In this document: one piece after another, positions 17,130-26,318 of the stretch | Layout of the letters: every line of letters starts with the position of its first letter | Position numbering within the stretch: the first letter of the stretch is position 1 | Origin: Opitutaceae bacterium | GTDB lineage: Bacteria; Verrucomicrobiota; Verrucomicrobiia; Opitutales; Opitutaceae | Assembly (NCBI GenBank): GCA_041395105.1 | Contig: JAWLBB010000005.1 | Span: 124,001-188,000 of the forward strand | Direction: 5' to 3' | Length of the DNA: 64,000 nt | The notes under the pieces: model-generated | Database searches by the model: none | What the model was told of the DNA's origin: nothing | What the model saw: the letters and a program-made list of their open reading frames with translations, nothing else | Program-made: the position numbers and the translations under genes

Positions 17130-17374
17130 CAAACAAGACGTAGCAACCTACGGTTGGTTCTGAGGTGAAAAACAAACGGTAGGTTACTAGAATGGCGCTT
17201 GGTTGATGGGGTTGATTGTTGAGTCCACCATAGACTGTCGGAACGGCGCGCCCAGCGGTCGCACCCTACCTGATATGACCGATCTGGCGGTAGGGCGTGA
17301 CCGCCGGGCGCGCCATCGATCCTACGGTTTGTTCTAACGGGAAGAACCCTACGGTGTATGCTACGTTTTGTTTG
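17130..17374. repeat. Miniature element copy A with terminal inverted repeats
   Basis: The ends are inverted repeats: CAAACAAGACGTAGCA on the left, and TGCTACGTTTTGTTTG on the right, which is the reverse complement with one mismatch. Internal segments ACGGTTGGTT and GAATGGCGCTTGGTT recur in the second copy at 32770. A GC-rich internal hairpin (17245-17314, arms beginning GGCGCGCC) occupies the middle. There is no open frame, so it would be a non-autonomous, MITE-like element. Confidence 0.7.
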
Positions 17375-17633
17375 GCACCGGAATCTGTTTTGAAAGACAG
17401 ACCGCCGCTCCGCCCGTCGAAGAACCCGCCAGGCTCCTGGCACCGCGAGTGCAATCATCCCGACGCCCGATTTTATCCGGATAAGTCCGCCTTCTACCAA
17501 AATCGCTTTCCACTTCTAGTTTCCTTCTTTCCCCGGTGCCACCGACCCGCTCTGGACACGAACATGCCGGTGTCGTAGACCACAATGAATCCGGACAGCC
17601 GGAACCCGTAGCGGATCGAACCAGACAATACAT
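17375..17633. other. Upstream region of the M14 gene
   Basis: There is no gene in this stretch. It separates the miniature element from the M14 start. I see no convincing promoter pair or additional palindrome. Confidence 0.4.
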
Positions 17634-20600
17634 ATGAGAGAGCCTGCCTTCAAAGTCATCCCGCCTTTTCTCGCGAAATCCGCCGTCTTGGCGCTGGTCC
17701 TCTGCAGCCTGACCAACGGCTGCCTCTCCTCACCCTCCCGGCAGGCCCTGCCGCCCTCTCCCCTGCCCGGATACGACTATGACCAGGAGTTCTTTCCGGG
17801 AGCCATCTATGATACCGCCGTCCCCACCCCGGATGCGGTTCTCGGCTTCAGGGTCGGCAGCCAGGCAGCCACGCCCGACCAGATCGAGGCTGTCATCACC
17901 GCCCTGGCGGCTCACAGCCGGAGAGTGAAGCTTGTCCGTTACGCCACCTCGCACGAGGGTCGGGGCCTCCACTACCTGGTCATCGCTTCCGAGGCCAATC
18001 TGGCGAAGCTCGACGATCTCCGGTCCGGCCTCGACCAACTGGCGGATCCCCGAGCCCTGTCCCCCAAAGAAGGTGATCGACTCACCAAATCGTTGCCGGC
18101 CGTTGCCTGGCTGGCCTATTCCATTCACGGCGACGAACTCTCCGGGGCGGACGCCGCCCTCGTCCTCGCCCACCATCTGGCCGCCGGGACCGGAGACGAC
18201 GCCAAGTCCCTCCTCAAGGAACTCATCATCATCATCGATCCGCTGATGAATCCCGACGGACGCGCGCGTTGCCTCGCGGCGGTGGCCCAGAACCGCACCG
18301 CGCAACCGTCGATCGACGACCAATCCCTCCTTCACTCAGGTATCTGGCCCGGTGGTCGGACCAATCACTACCTCTTCGACCTGAACCGTGACTGGCTCTG
18401 GGCGACCCAACCGGAGACCCGTGGCCGACTGGCGGCGATCGGCGACTGGCATCCCCACTACCTCCTGGAAAGCCATGAAATGTGGTCGCAGGACACCTTT
18501 CTCTTTTCACCGAGCCGGCCGCCCAAGAACCCCAACTTCCCTCAGCAGGCCCTCTACTGGAGCGGGCGCTTCGCCGAGGATCATGCGAAAGCCTTCGACG
18601 CGCGGGGCTGGCGCTACTACGTCGGTGAATGGAATGAGGAATGGTATCCGGGATATTCGTCGACCTGGGCACCTCTGCGCGGCGCCATCGCCAGCCTCTT
18701 CGAGCAGGCCGGCATAGTGACCGACGCTGTCCGCCGCGCCGAGGGCACCCTCGAGACCTACCGGGAGGCGGTTCATAAACAACTGGTCAGTTCGGTCAGC
18801 GACCTGAACACTCTGGCCCGAAACCGGGAGGCCATCCTGCGGGATTTCCTGGCCGAAAAGCGCGACTGTGTTGCGGACGGCGGATCCCGGGAGAAGAGGA
18901 CCTGGGCCATCCTGCCGACAGACAACCGCGCCCGTTGGAATCAGTTTCTCGACCTCCTCCAAATCCAGGGCTTTGAGGTCTACCGGGCCGAAGAAGCCTT
19001 CAAGGGTTCCGGAATCGATCGTCTGGGCATCGACGTCGGCGATCAGGAGTTTCCGGCCGGGACGCTGCTCCTTCCCGAGCGCCAGCCGGAAGCACGGCTT
19101 CTCGCGACCCTCATGGAGTTTGATCCACGAATGTCGACCGACTTCCTGATCGAAGAGCGACGCGAACTCATTCGGTTCGATCGATCGAAACTCTATGATG
19201 TCACCGGTTGGAGCGCGCCCATGCTCTTCGACCTCAACTGCATCACCCTCACCGGCGACATGCCGGCCGCCGCCAAGGCCGTCCGGGTCGACGCCGCCAG
19301 CTCAATCGTGGAATCCAGACCCGTGGAAAACGAATCCACCACGGTCGCCTTCATCATTGACGGTGCCGACGACGCCAGCGTGATTGCCGCCGGCCGCCTG
19401 ATGGAACGCGGCGTCCGGGTGCGGGTTGCGGACAAGGCACTTGCCTTTGACGGTCGGAGCTACGGCCGAGGCTCCGTGCTCATCAGCCGCATCGACAACA
19501 CCCTCTTCGATGGCGACCTGCCGGCGACCATCGCGGAGGTGGCCGCCATCACCGGGACCGAGATCCGGGGACTCCACACCGGGATGGGTGCCGGCGATCT
19601 GCCTGATCTCGGAGGCGAGCATTTCATCCTGTTGCGGACTCCGCGGATCGCGGTCATCGGCAAGGAACCGATCCGTTCCGGGTCCTACGGCGAATGCTGG
19701 TACACGATCGACCACGTCCTCGGGTTGCGGGCGTCCTATCTGGACTTTCATGATCTCGAGTATACCGACCTGCGCCGTTACAACGTGATCGTCGTCCCTT
19801 CGGCGCCCACCGAGGCACTGGACGGAGTCATGGACGCCCTCAAACCATGGGTCGAGGCGGGCGGAACCCTCATCGGAATCGGTGGATCAACCGGCGCCAT
19901 CGCCCGGGAGACCGGAGGCATCGGATCGATCCGTCAATTGCCCGACATACTCGCCCAACCCGAACCCTATCTCCAGGCCATCATCCGTGAGTGGGAGGGA
20001 CGCACCACCACCGTGGATGCGGATGCCGTCTGGTCGCATACCGCACCGACCGGAAAAGACGCTCCCGTCATTCCGTGGCTGGGCACGGGCGTTACGGACG
20101 GCGATGACCAGCCCGATAAGGACGAGCTTCTACGCCGGGACGCCTGGCGAGAAATTTTCATGCCGCACGGGGCGATTGTCGCCGGTCGGGTCGACGACCG
20201 CTCCTGGCTGACTGCGGGGGCCGCCGACTACCTGCCGATCAACTACCAGGCTGAGCACGTCTTGATGGTCCCACCGGGAGTCGAAGCCCCGGTCCGGATC
20301 GGCACCTTCCACCCGGTGCCCGTCCCGACCCAGACATCCGAGCCCCACGAGGATGGATCCGAAGGTGAAGCCGGAGATCAGGACGAACCGGTTTCCCCCG
20401 GATGGACGATCGCGCCCCCGGGCTTTGAGCTGCGCGTCCGCATGAGCGGACTGCTCTGGCCGGAGGCGGTCGAACGGATCGCCAATTCGGCGGGTCTGGC
20501 CCGCGAAAGCATCGGCGCCGGCCAGATCATCCTCTTCGCCTCGGATCCGCTTTTCCGGGCCTCCGCTCCGGGAACCGCCCGTCTCTTCACCAACGCGGTC

Positions 20601-20645
20601 GTTTGCGGGCCCGGCATGGGGGCCGACCAGCCGATTGATCTGTAG
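17634..20645 (+). CDS. Large M14-family zinc carboxypeptidase-like protein
   Basis: This 1003-residue protein has a long signal sequence followed by a possible lipobox, LTNGC (Cys30). The M14 zinc site is His165 and Glu168 (SIHGDE) plus His281 (LLESHEMW). The substrate-binding Asn-Arg pair is at 251-252 (DLNRDW). Residues about 640-900 contain a glutamine-amidotransferase-like fold region (VVPSAPTEALD, GGTLIGIGGSTGA). Large predicted M14 lipoproteins of this shape are known from environmental bacteria; their peptides are mostly undefined. The DNA upstream holds the miniature element. It probably acts in the periplasm or at the cell surface. Confidence 0.88.
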   Translation: MREPAFKVIPPFLAKSAVLALVLCSLTNGCLSSPSRQALPPSPLPGYDYDQEFFPGAIYDTAVPTPDAVLGFRVGSQAATPDQIEAVITALAAHSRRVKLVRYATSHEGRGLHYLVIASEANLAKLDDLRSGLDQLADPRALSPKEGDRLTKSLPAVAWLAYSIHGDELSGADAALVLAHHLAAGTGDDAKSLLKELIIIIDPLMNPDGRARCLAAVAQNRTAQPSIDDQSLLHSGIWPGGRTNHYLFDLNRDWLWATQPETRGRLAAIGDWHPHYLLESHEMWSQDTFLFSPSRPPKNPNFPQQALYWSGRFAEDHAKAFDARGWRYYVGEWNEEWYPGYSSTWAPLRGAIASLFEQAGIVTDAVRRAEGTLETYREAVHKQLVSSVSDLNTLARNREAILRDFLAEKRDCVADGGSREKRTWAILPTDNRARWNQFLDLLQIQGFEVYRAEEAFKGSGIDRLGIDVGDQEFPAGTLLLPERQPEARLLATLMEFDPRMSTDFLIEERRELIRFDRSKLYDVTGWSAPMLFDLNCITLTGDMPAAAKAVRVDAASSIVESRPVENESTTVAFIIDGADDASVIAAGRLMERGVRVRVADKALAFDGRSYGRGSVLISRIDNTLFDGDLPATIAEVAAITGTEIRGLHTGMGAGDLPDLGGEHFILLRTPRIAVIGKEPIRSGSYGECWYTIDHVLGLRASYLDFHDLEYTDLRRYNVIVVPSAPTEALDGVMDALKPWVEAGGTLIGIGGSTGAIARETGGIGSIRQLPDILAQPEPYLQAIIREWEGRTTTVDADAVWSHTAPTGKDAPVIPWLGTGVTDGDDQPDKDELLRRDAWREIFMPHGAIVAGRVDDRSWLTAGAADYLPINYQAEHVLMVPPGVEAPVRIGTFHPVPVPTQTSEPHEDGSEGEAGDQDEPVSPGWTIAPPGFELRVRMSGLLWPEAVERIANSAGLARESIGAGQIILFASDPLFRASAPGTARLFTNAVVCGPGMGADQPIDL

Positions 20646-20752
20646 GGTCGCCGCCGCGATCCTGCAGCTATTCGGGCGCTCCTTCGAAGGACGGCCAACT
20701 TTTGCGATCACACCCGTTGCACTCGGCCGACTCCCGCCCATAGTGCTGGACC

Positions 20753-22213
20753 ATGCCCCAGGACGACACGCGACCTCACATCGTGATCGCGGGTGCCACC
20801 GGCTTTGTCGGCACGGCCCTGCGCAGGGCCCTCATGTCCGACTTCCGGATCACCGGCCTGACCCGGTCGGCCAGCCGCACGGACGGACTTGATTCGAGGA
20901 CCGGCACTTATTGGCGCCATTGTGACCTGTTCTCGCTGCTTGAACTGGAACAGGCCCTCCAGGGCGCCGACTACGCCATCTACCTGGTTCACTCGATGAT
21001 GCCTTCCGCCCGGCTGCGCCAGGGATCCTTTGCCGATCTCGACCTGATCATGGCGGACAACTTCGCGCGGGCCGCCAAACACGGCGGCGTCAAACAGATC
21101 GTCTACCTCGGCGGCCTCGTCCCCAAGAGCGACCATCTCTCCCTCCATCTGGCCAGTCGGCTTGAGGTGGAGCATGCCCTCGGTTCGGGAACCTCGCCGC
21201 TGACCGCGCTGCGAGCCGGGCTCATCGTGGGGCCCGGAGGATCTTCCCTGCGCATTGTCATCAACCTGGTCCGCCGCCTTCCGCTCATGGTCCTGCCGAA
21301 GTGGACCCGTACCCTGACCCAGCCCATCGCCATCGACGACGTTGTCCGGGCTTTTCGCCTTGTCCTGGGAAACCCGGCGTATTGCGGCGGCCACTACGAT
21401 ATCGGCGGGCCGAACGTGATGAGCTACCAGCAGATGCTCAAGCATACGGCCGACGTGCTTGGACGGCGCCGGGTCATGGTCAATGTTTCGATCCTGTCCG
21501 TCGCCCTTTCCAAGATCTGGGTCTCCCTCCTCGGGGGCGCATCCCGGAAGCTGGTCGGACCGCTGGTCGACAGCCTGAAGTACCCGATGGTCGCGGAGAG
21601 AAACCCCGTCCAGAACGAGCTGATGCGGGGCGCCAAGTCGTTTCATACTGCCCTGCGGGAATCGATCGACGATCGCGGACGCCTCATCCCCAATCCCCGG
21701 GACGACATCCGCCGCATCGATGACCGGGCCATCCGTCACGCCCGTCGCGTCCGCTCTGTCCAGCGCATGCCGCTTCCGGATTCCTACACCGCACGCATGG
21801 TGGCCGAGGAATACTACCGCTGGCTCCCCACCCTTGTCCGCCCGCTCCTGCGCTGCGAGCTGGCGGAGGGTGGAAAGCTTCGCCTCTGCCTGGGATTCAC
21901 CCGCTGGCTCCTGGTCGAGTTTTCCCACTCGGCGGAGCGAAGCACGGAAGACCGGCAGCTCTTCTACATCACCGGGGGCATCCTCGCCCGGACCCGCGAC
22001 AATCCCAAGGGCCGCATCGAGTTCCGCGAGATGCTCGACCGCCGATGGGTGCTCGCGGCCATCCACGAGTATTCGCCCATGCTGCCCTGGTACTTCTACA
22101 GCGCCACCCAGGCTCTTGTCCACCTCATGGTGATGCGGAAATTCGCCCGACACCTCGGACGGATCCGGGATGCCGAGCTGGCCAAGGACCGGGAGAACCG
22201 ACCCGGCTCGTGA
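20753..22213 (+). CDS. NAD(P)-binding short-chain dehydrogenase-type protein with C-terminal DUF2867-like domain
   Basis: This 486-residue protein begins with the Rossmann motif IVIAGATGFVGTALRRAL (glycine-rich loop GATGFVG near residue 13) and continues as an atypical extended SDR: NFARAAKHGGVKQIVYLGG, LRAGLIVGPGGSS, and YDIGGPNVMSYQQM. The C-terminal half (from about residue 330) has the pattern of the DUF2867 domain of similar two-domain proteins. The function is unknown; it may bind NAD(P) and act on a lipid or quinone-like substrate. It is preceded by a 107-base gap and is convergent with the SMP-30-like gene, ending nine bases from its stop. Confidence 0.8.
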   Translation: MPQDDTRPHIVIAGATGFVGTALRRALMSDFRITGLTRSASRTDGLDSRTGTYWRHCDLFSLLELEQALQGADYAIYLVHSMMPSARLRQGSFADLDLIMADNFARAAKHGGVKQIVYLGGLVPKSDHLSLHLASRLEVEHALGSGTSPLTALRAGLIVGPGGSSLRIVINLVRRLPLMVLPKWTRTLTQPIAIDDVVRAFRLVLGNPAYCGGHYDIGGPNVMSYQQMLKHTADVLGRRRVMVNVSILSVALSKIWVSLLGGASRKLVGPLVDSLKYPMVAERNPVQNELMRGAKSFHTALRESIDDRGRLIPNPRDDIRRIDDRAIRHARRVRSVQRMPLPDSYTARMVAEEYYRWLPTLVRPLLRCELAEGGKLRLCLGFTRWLLVEFSHSAERSTEDRQLFYITGGILARTRDNPKGRIEFREMLDRRWVLAAIHEYSPMLPWYFYSATQALVHLMVMRKFARHLGRIRDAELAKDRENRPGS

Positions 22214-22221
22214 GCTACAGG

Positions 22222-23283
22222 CTACCGCTCCAGCCGCATGATGGCGTTGCCCAGTCCGGTTGAATAGACGGTTCCGTCGTTCGGCGACAGGATCATGCCC
22301 GTCATGGCGCCCGGAGCCGGTTCCCAGAGCGGGGGACCAAAGAGTTCGAGCCAGGATTCACCCGCCTGGATGCGCCCATCGATCGTCGCAAGAATCGCCT
22401 CCGTCTCCGGGGTCAGGAGGCTGAAGACTTTCGAGAGATTCCCGGTCGCCGGATCGTAAACCGCGATCTCGCTGGTCAGCGGGAGGGCGATCCAGAGCCG
22501 TTTGTGTGCATCGAGTTCGAGATTGTCCGGCCTGACCGTGTCGAGAAGCATGATCCGGTCAGACACGGCCCCGGCCGCGGTATCCACGTGAAACCGCAGC
22601 ACGCCCCGATGGGTTTCGGAAAGGTAAAGGTAACCCCCGTCCTCATCGAGGACCAGGCCGTTGGCGAAATAGAAGCCGTCAGCCAGCTCCACCGCGATAC
22701 GCTCTTCGCCACCTCGAGCCGGAGGCAGATAGAAGAGCGCGCCATCGGGAGTGGGGAAATCAACGGACACGAAGAGATCCCGCTCCCCGAATTCGGGTCC
22801 GTTCCGGGTTGACTGGGTGAACCAGATGCCGCCGAGTCGGTCCTCCCGGGCCATGTTGATGCCGAAGGGGTGCTGGTAAACCTTCTCCACCGCCTCAGTG
22901 GCGACGTCCACCCGATAAAGACCCCCGCGGAAAACATCGGCGCCGAGTATATGGGTTCCCGAGGGATTGAGCGTGACTCCATTGATCGTGCTCACGATCT
23001 CTGGAGGACGGTGTTCGTAGCCGGCTTCGGCGAACCGGCCGAACGGCTCGCCGGAGCCATCCGCATGAACCAGGCGAAGCCCACTGATCTGGTCGGACAC
23101 GATCAGGCGTCCATCGGCCAGAACCACCCCGTCTTCCGGTCGGTGGAGCGAACCATCAGTCGGAAAGATCATTTCCGGCTGGAAGGACCAATGGCGCAAG
23201 GCAGGGGCGGTCGACCCGGCAGACAAAAGCCCGGCAATGACAAACGACGCACCGGCCAGAATGATGGATTTCAGTAGGTTCAT
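22222..23283 (-). CDS. SMP-30/gluconolactonase-like secreted beta-propeller protein
   Basis: This 353-residue protein has a signal peptide (LLKSIILAGASFVIAGLLSA). The six-bladed propeller pattern includes RPEDGVVLADGRLIVSD, INGVTLNPSGTHI, NGLVLDEDGGYLYLSE and RPDNLELDAHKRLWIA. The acidic metal ligands of gluconolactonases are represented by Glu in RPED and Asn/Asp in the next blades. It may hydrolyse a sugar lactone or belong to the strictosidine-synthase-like branch. An upstream in-frame TTG/ATG extension (to 23466) lacks a signal-like sequence, so the ATG at 23283 is preferred. No metal or substrate can be fixed from sequence alone. Confidence 0.8.
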   Translation of the reverse strand: MNLLKSIILAGASFVIAGLLSAGSTAPALRHWSFQPEMIFPTDGSLHRPEDGVVLADGRLIVSDQISGLRLVHADGSGEPFGRFAEAGYEHRPPEIVSTINGVTLNPSGTHILGADVFRGGLYRVDVATEAVEKVYQHPFGINMAREDRLGGIWFTQSTRNGPEFGERDLFVSVDFPTPDGALFYLPPARGGEERIAVELADGFYFANGLVLDEDGGYLYLSETHRGVLRFHVDTAAGAVSDRIMLLDTVRPDNLELDAHKRLWIALPLTSEIAVYDPATGNLSKVFSLLTPETEAILATIDGRIQAGESWLELFGPPLWEPAPGAMTGMILSPNDGTVYSTGLGNAIMRLER

Positions 23284-23386
23284 GGTTGTCTCGTGTCCCT
23301 TTCTGGCGGGGCGGGGTCTGAGGAGGTGAGAGCACTCAGACTGGTGACAAGCCGGTCCATTGCAAGCCGCCGGGAGAGATCCCGAC

Positions 23387-24241
23387 CTACGGGAAAACCG
23401 AACTGAGATAAATCCGGATCGCCCGGAGATCACCGCCTCCGCGGTAAGCGACGCCAAATCGGTCAAAGCTCATCACCTTCAGCGAAATCCGCTCCTCAAT
23501 ACCCACGGCCAGACCAACCTCGAATTCCTGCTTGAGTTCGACCATCGGATCCTGGATCTGACCGAAACCGATTGTGTTGAAATACCAGTAGTGGGCGATG
23601 TGGGGCTTGAGATGGAGCTGACGTCCGTCCACCCGCCAGGATCCCAGAGCCAGATCCCCTTCGAACCCCGTGACCAACCGGGCGAAGCTGTCACTCCGCG
23701 CAATGTCCGGCACTTGGCCGAACCATTGCAGACCGTTGATCATATCGATCCTGAAGTCGCCCAGGGCGGGCAGCGTCACCCGGCTGTTGAGTCCGAAATA
23801 ATAGATCTGGGCCGACTCAGCCCCGGACATCTGCCAGCCATATCCATAGTGGACATACGGTTTCAGCACCCAGGACCCCTTGATCGGAATCCTGAAATCC
23901 ATTCCCGGAACGAACGAGACAGTCTGCAGGTTGTTCGAGAGATCGATGATATCGCCGATGTCACCGAGGTCGATCGTCTGCAACCCGAAGGTAAGCGGGA
24001 GGCGCAACCGGGTGGCCACCCCCCGATTCTGCAGGAAATGCAGAGGGATGACCGGCTCCACCTTGAGGACGAAGACCTCGTCCTCCCCCACCCGATAGGC
24101 TCCGGTCCCGAAAGCCGCGCTGTAAGCCCAATGATAAAGGCTGTCGATGTCCCGCTGGGTGACCGCCACCTGGGCACCGGCCGGCTGGATCAGGCCCAGG
24201 CTCATCGCCATCAACAGGAGGACTCGGGGAAAACGTGACAT
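23387..24241 (-). CDS. Predicted outer-membrane beta-barrel protein
   Basis: This 284-residue protein has a signal peptide (VLLLMAMSLGLIQPAGA) and repeated amphipathic strands with aromatic ends, for example WVLKPYVHYGYGW, FRIDMINGLQWFG and LKPHIAHYWYFNT. It ends with IRIYLSSVFP, where outer-membrane barrels usually end in an aromatic residue. It is most like a porin or general outer-membrane protein; no family is recognised. The start was set at the ATG at 24241; a TTG 12 bases upstream would add four residues. Confidence 0.65.
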   Translation of the reverse strand: MSRFPRVLLLMAMSLGLIQPAGAQVAVTQRDIDSLYHWAYSAAFGTGAYRVGEDEVFVLKVEPVIPLHFLQNRGVATRLRLPLTFGLQTIDLGDIGDIIDLSNNLQTVSFVPGMDFRIPIKGSWVLKPYVHYGYGWQMSGAESAQIYYFGLNSRVTLPALGDFRIDMINGLQWFGQVPDIARSDSFARLVTGFEGDLALGSWRVDGRQLHLKPHIAHYWYFNTIGFGQIQDPMVELKQEFEVGLAVGIEERISLKVMSFDRFGVAYRGGGDLRAIRIYLSSVFP

Positions 24242-24333
24242 GGGACGAAACAACGCCGCATTCTCAGGGGATCCGGAGACATGACGATTCTTTTCCCGAC
24301 GCCCGAACCCTCACCTTCAGAATCTCGTGTTGG

Positions 24334-25905
24334 TTACCGGAACTTCACTCCTTCGACGTTGCGCTGATAGAGGGGTTCGAAATCGTCGAGACTTCCCGCC
24401 TTCTTTCCTTCAATCACGAAGTTCTCAAAGACGAATCCACGCACACCGTCCTTTCCGCGCAGAACGTTCTGAACCCCTTCGTAGGTGGGTTTCTTCTCGA
24501 ACCAGATATCCTTGAAGACAAAGTTTTCGTAACTCACCCGTTCGGTGCGGGATCCCAGATAAAAAAGCCGGTTGGCCTGGAAATCCACCCGGACGTCCTC
24601 AAAGGATTTGTTGCGGACGAAGTGAGCCTCCGCACTGCGGAAAGTCCCGGCGATGACCGCCCGGTTCGAGCCCGCATTCATCGCGTCGGCCGGGACGAGA
24701 TTGGCCGGCACCCCGATTCCATCGGCCCCGGGGTTGGGCAGGATGTCCCATTCACCCCGCACGATATCGATCCGCCGCACCTGAACGGGCGTGTCATTGT
24801 CGCGACTGAGCCCCCAGCCCAGTTGCAGGCAGGCGCCATTGACCATGCCCCAGAAAGTGCAGTCCTCGACCGACCCGACGTTGATGTAGACCGCATCATC
24901 ATTGACCCGCATGAATGAGCCGCGCTTGTGGACCCCGTGGATCCCGTCGCTGGAAAAACGCCAGCCGAAAGTCTTCAGGTTGTCGTTCTGAAAGGCCCAG
25001 CCCACGCAGAAGTGATAGGGGTGGGCCACAAGGACACCTTCGAAGTGACTCGACGTATCTTCAGTCCCCCGAGGCGACTTGAAGGAAAGGAGCGGCTTCA
25101 CTTCGTCGCCGGCGGGACTGATCCAGGCGGGATAGCGTCGGCGCCAATCCGGGACCGACTTGGCAAAGGGCCAACGCGACCCGATGATCATCCCGCGGCC
25201 CGCCACGGAGAAGCCCGCCTTGCGGATGTCCACCCGGCCATTGATCAGGGTGTTCTGGGGGATATAGAGCGCGTCATACTCACTGGATTCATCGATGAAC
25301 AGACGATTGAGCTCATCCAGGAAGGGAGAGGTCTCATCAATCACTCCCGGAGGAAGGACCAGGACATTCCCTTCGGGGATCATCGACGGCGGGTTCAGAA
25401 AAAACACCAACCCATCCTGGAGGGCGTCCGCGTCCTTCACCGGTGCGTTGATCTCGACCAGGATGTGCCTGGTAAAGGTGTGGGGATCCGCCTCAAACTC
25501 GACCCAGGCGGGGCCTGTTTCCTGCGTGGCAAGCATCTCCTTCAAACGGGTCGGCTTAAGGCGCAGCCTCTGGATTGAGGTGCCGTCAATGAGTTCAACC
25601 CGCACCCTTACCCGCAAATCGCTGTCGACCTGGGCGACATGGACCGCGGTCTGACTGTGCTTGGCCGGCAGCGTCTCCGGGTCGAGGTAATCCGGCCAGA
25701 GTTTATAGGTTGTGGTGCCATGGAGAGCGGCATCCCATGGAGTCGGATCGGTTGCAGGTTTGACCAGCACCCGATAACGCGGCGATAGGGCGACCCCCGC
25801 CGGATAGTTGGAAGAATCCGGCACGGGAGTGAATCGATCGATACCCGCAACGGCCAGGGACGCACCAAAGAGCATGAGAAAGGCGACTCGGAGCACAAAG
25901 ACCAT
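24334..25905 (-). CDS. Secreted beta-helix protein, GH28/GH49-like
   Basis: This 523-residue protein has a signal peptide (VLRVAFLMLFGASLAVAG). Residues 30-180 form a beta-sandwich-like part, followed by a right-handed beta-helix with GVLVAHPYHFCVGWAF, FRVNDDAVYINV and SRDNDTPVQVRR. The NDDAV block resembles catalytic Asp pairs of GH28 and GH49 enzymes, which hydrolyse polygalacturonan or dextran. The substrate is inferred, not proved. It is directly upstream of the outer-membrane protein on the same strand, with a gap of about 92 bases, so a substrate-uptake locus is possible. Confidence 0.7.
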   Translation of the reverse strand: MVFVLRVAFLMLFGASLAVAGIDRFTPVPDSSNYPAGVALSPRYRVLVKPATDPTPWDAALHGTTTYKLWPDYLDPETLPAKHSQTAVHVAQVDSDLRVRVRVELIDGTSIQRLRLKPTRLKEMLATQETGPAWVEFEADPHTFTRHILVEINAPVKDADALQDGLVFFLNPPSMIPEGNVLVLPPGVIDETSPFLDELNRLFIDESSEYDALYIPQNTLINGRVDIRKAGFSVAGRGMIIGSRWPFAKSVPDWRRRYPAWISPAGDEVKPLLSFKSPRGTEDTSSHFEGVLVAHPYHFCVGWAFQNDNLKTFGWRFSSDGIHGVHKRGSFMRVNDDAVYINVGSVEDCTFWGMVNGACLQLGWGLSRDNDTPVQVRRIDIVRGEWDILPNPGADGIGVPANLVPADAMNAGSNRAVIAGTFRSAEAHFVRNKSFEDVRVDFQANRLFYLGSRTERVSYENFVFKDIWFEKKPTYEGVQNVLRGKDGVRGFVFENFVIEGKKAGSLDDFEPLYQRNVEGVKFR

Positions 25906-26042
25906 CCTGACTGCCGACAGGACCCGGGCAAGGCCGCAGCAAGTGGGACAGTAATCCCGGGGGCTGCCACCCGCTGCGGAGGTCGGTGGTTGACACGACC
26001 TCCCGCCCTCCGAGCATCACCGCCTTAAGCACAAGAGAGAAT

Positions 26043-26201
26043 CCGGACACGACGAGCATCTACTACCTCCACCTGGTCTTCGCCCTCGTTCTTTCCCACC
26101 TCCTCCTGGGCGAGTCCTACACCGTTGCCCAACTCGGCGGCGCCACTCTCATCGTCGCCGGCAGCCTCCTCGGGATGAGGGCCGCCCGAAGCGCGGTTTG
26201 A
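26043..26201 (+). pseudogene. C-terminal remnant of an EamA/DMT-type transporter
   Basis: The conceptual translation YYLHLVFALVLSHLLLGESY then AQLGGATLIVAGSLLGM is the last two helices of an EamA drug/metabolite transporter (LGE, GA..I..G). Nothing upstream completes the protein, and the frame opens only 70 codons earlier. It is a decayed fragment, probably left by a deletion, next to a REP palindrome. Confidence 0.6.
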
Positions 26202-26224
26202 CCGAGTCGGTTGGGTCCTGAATG

Positions 26225-26286
26225 AAGGGGTCAGGCCGCTTTTTCTCTACGATTTCGAAATCCTATATGAAAAGCGGCCTGACCCC
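26225..26286. repeat. REP family A palindrome
   Basis: The arms begin AAGGGGTCAGGCCGCTTTTT and end AAAAGCGGCCTGACCCC. This copy matches the unit at 783 and the sequences around the 40-kb transposase. Confidence 0.85.
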
Positions 26287-26318
26287 GTTGATCGATCCCC
26301 GTCACGATTTGACTTACC

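Noticed and set aside
20708..22153. Minus-strand open frame over the SDR-type gene
   Set aside because: The plus-strand protein has a Rossmann motif and normal composition. The antisense frame does not.
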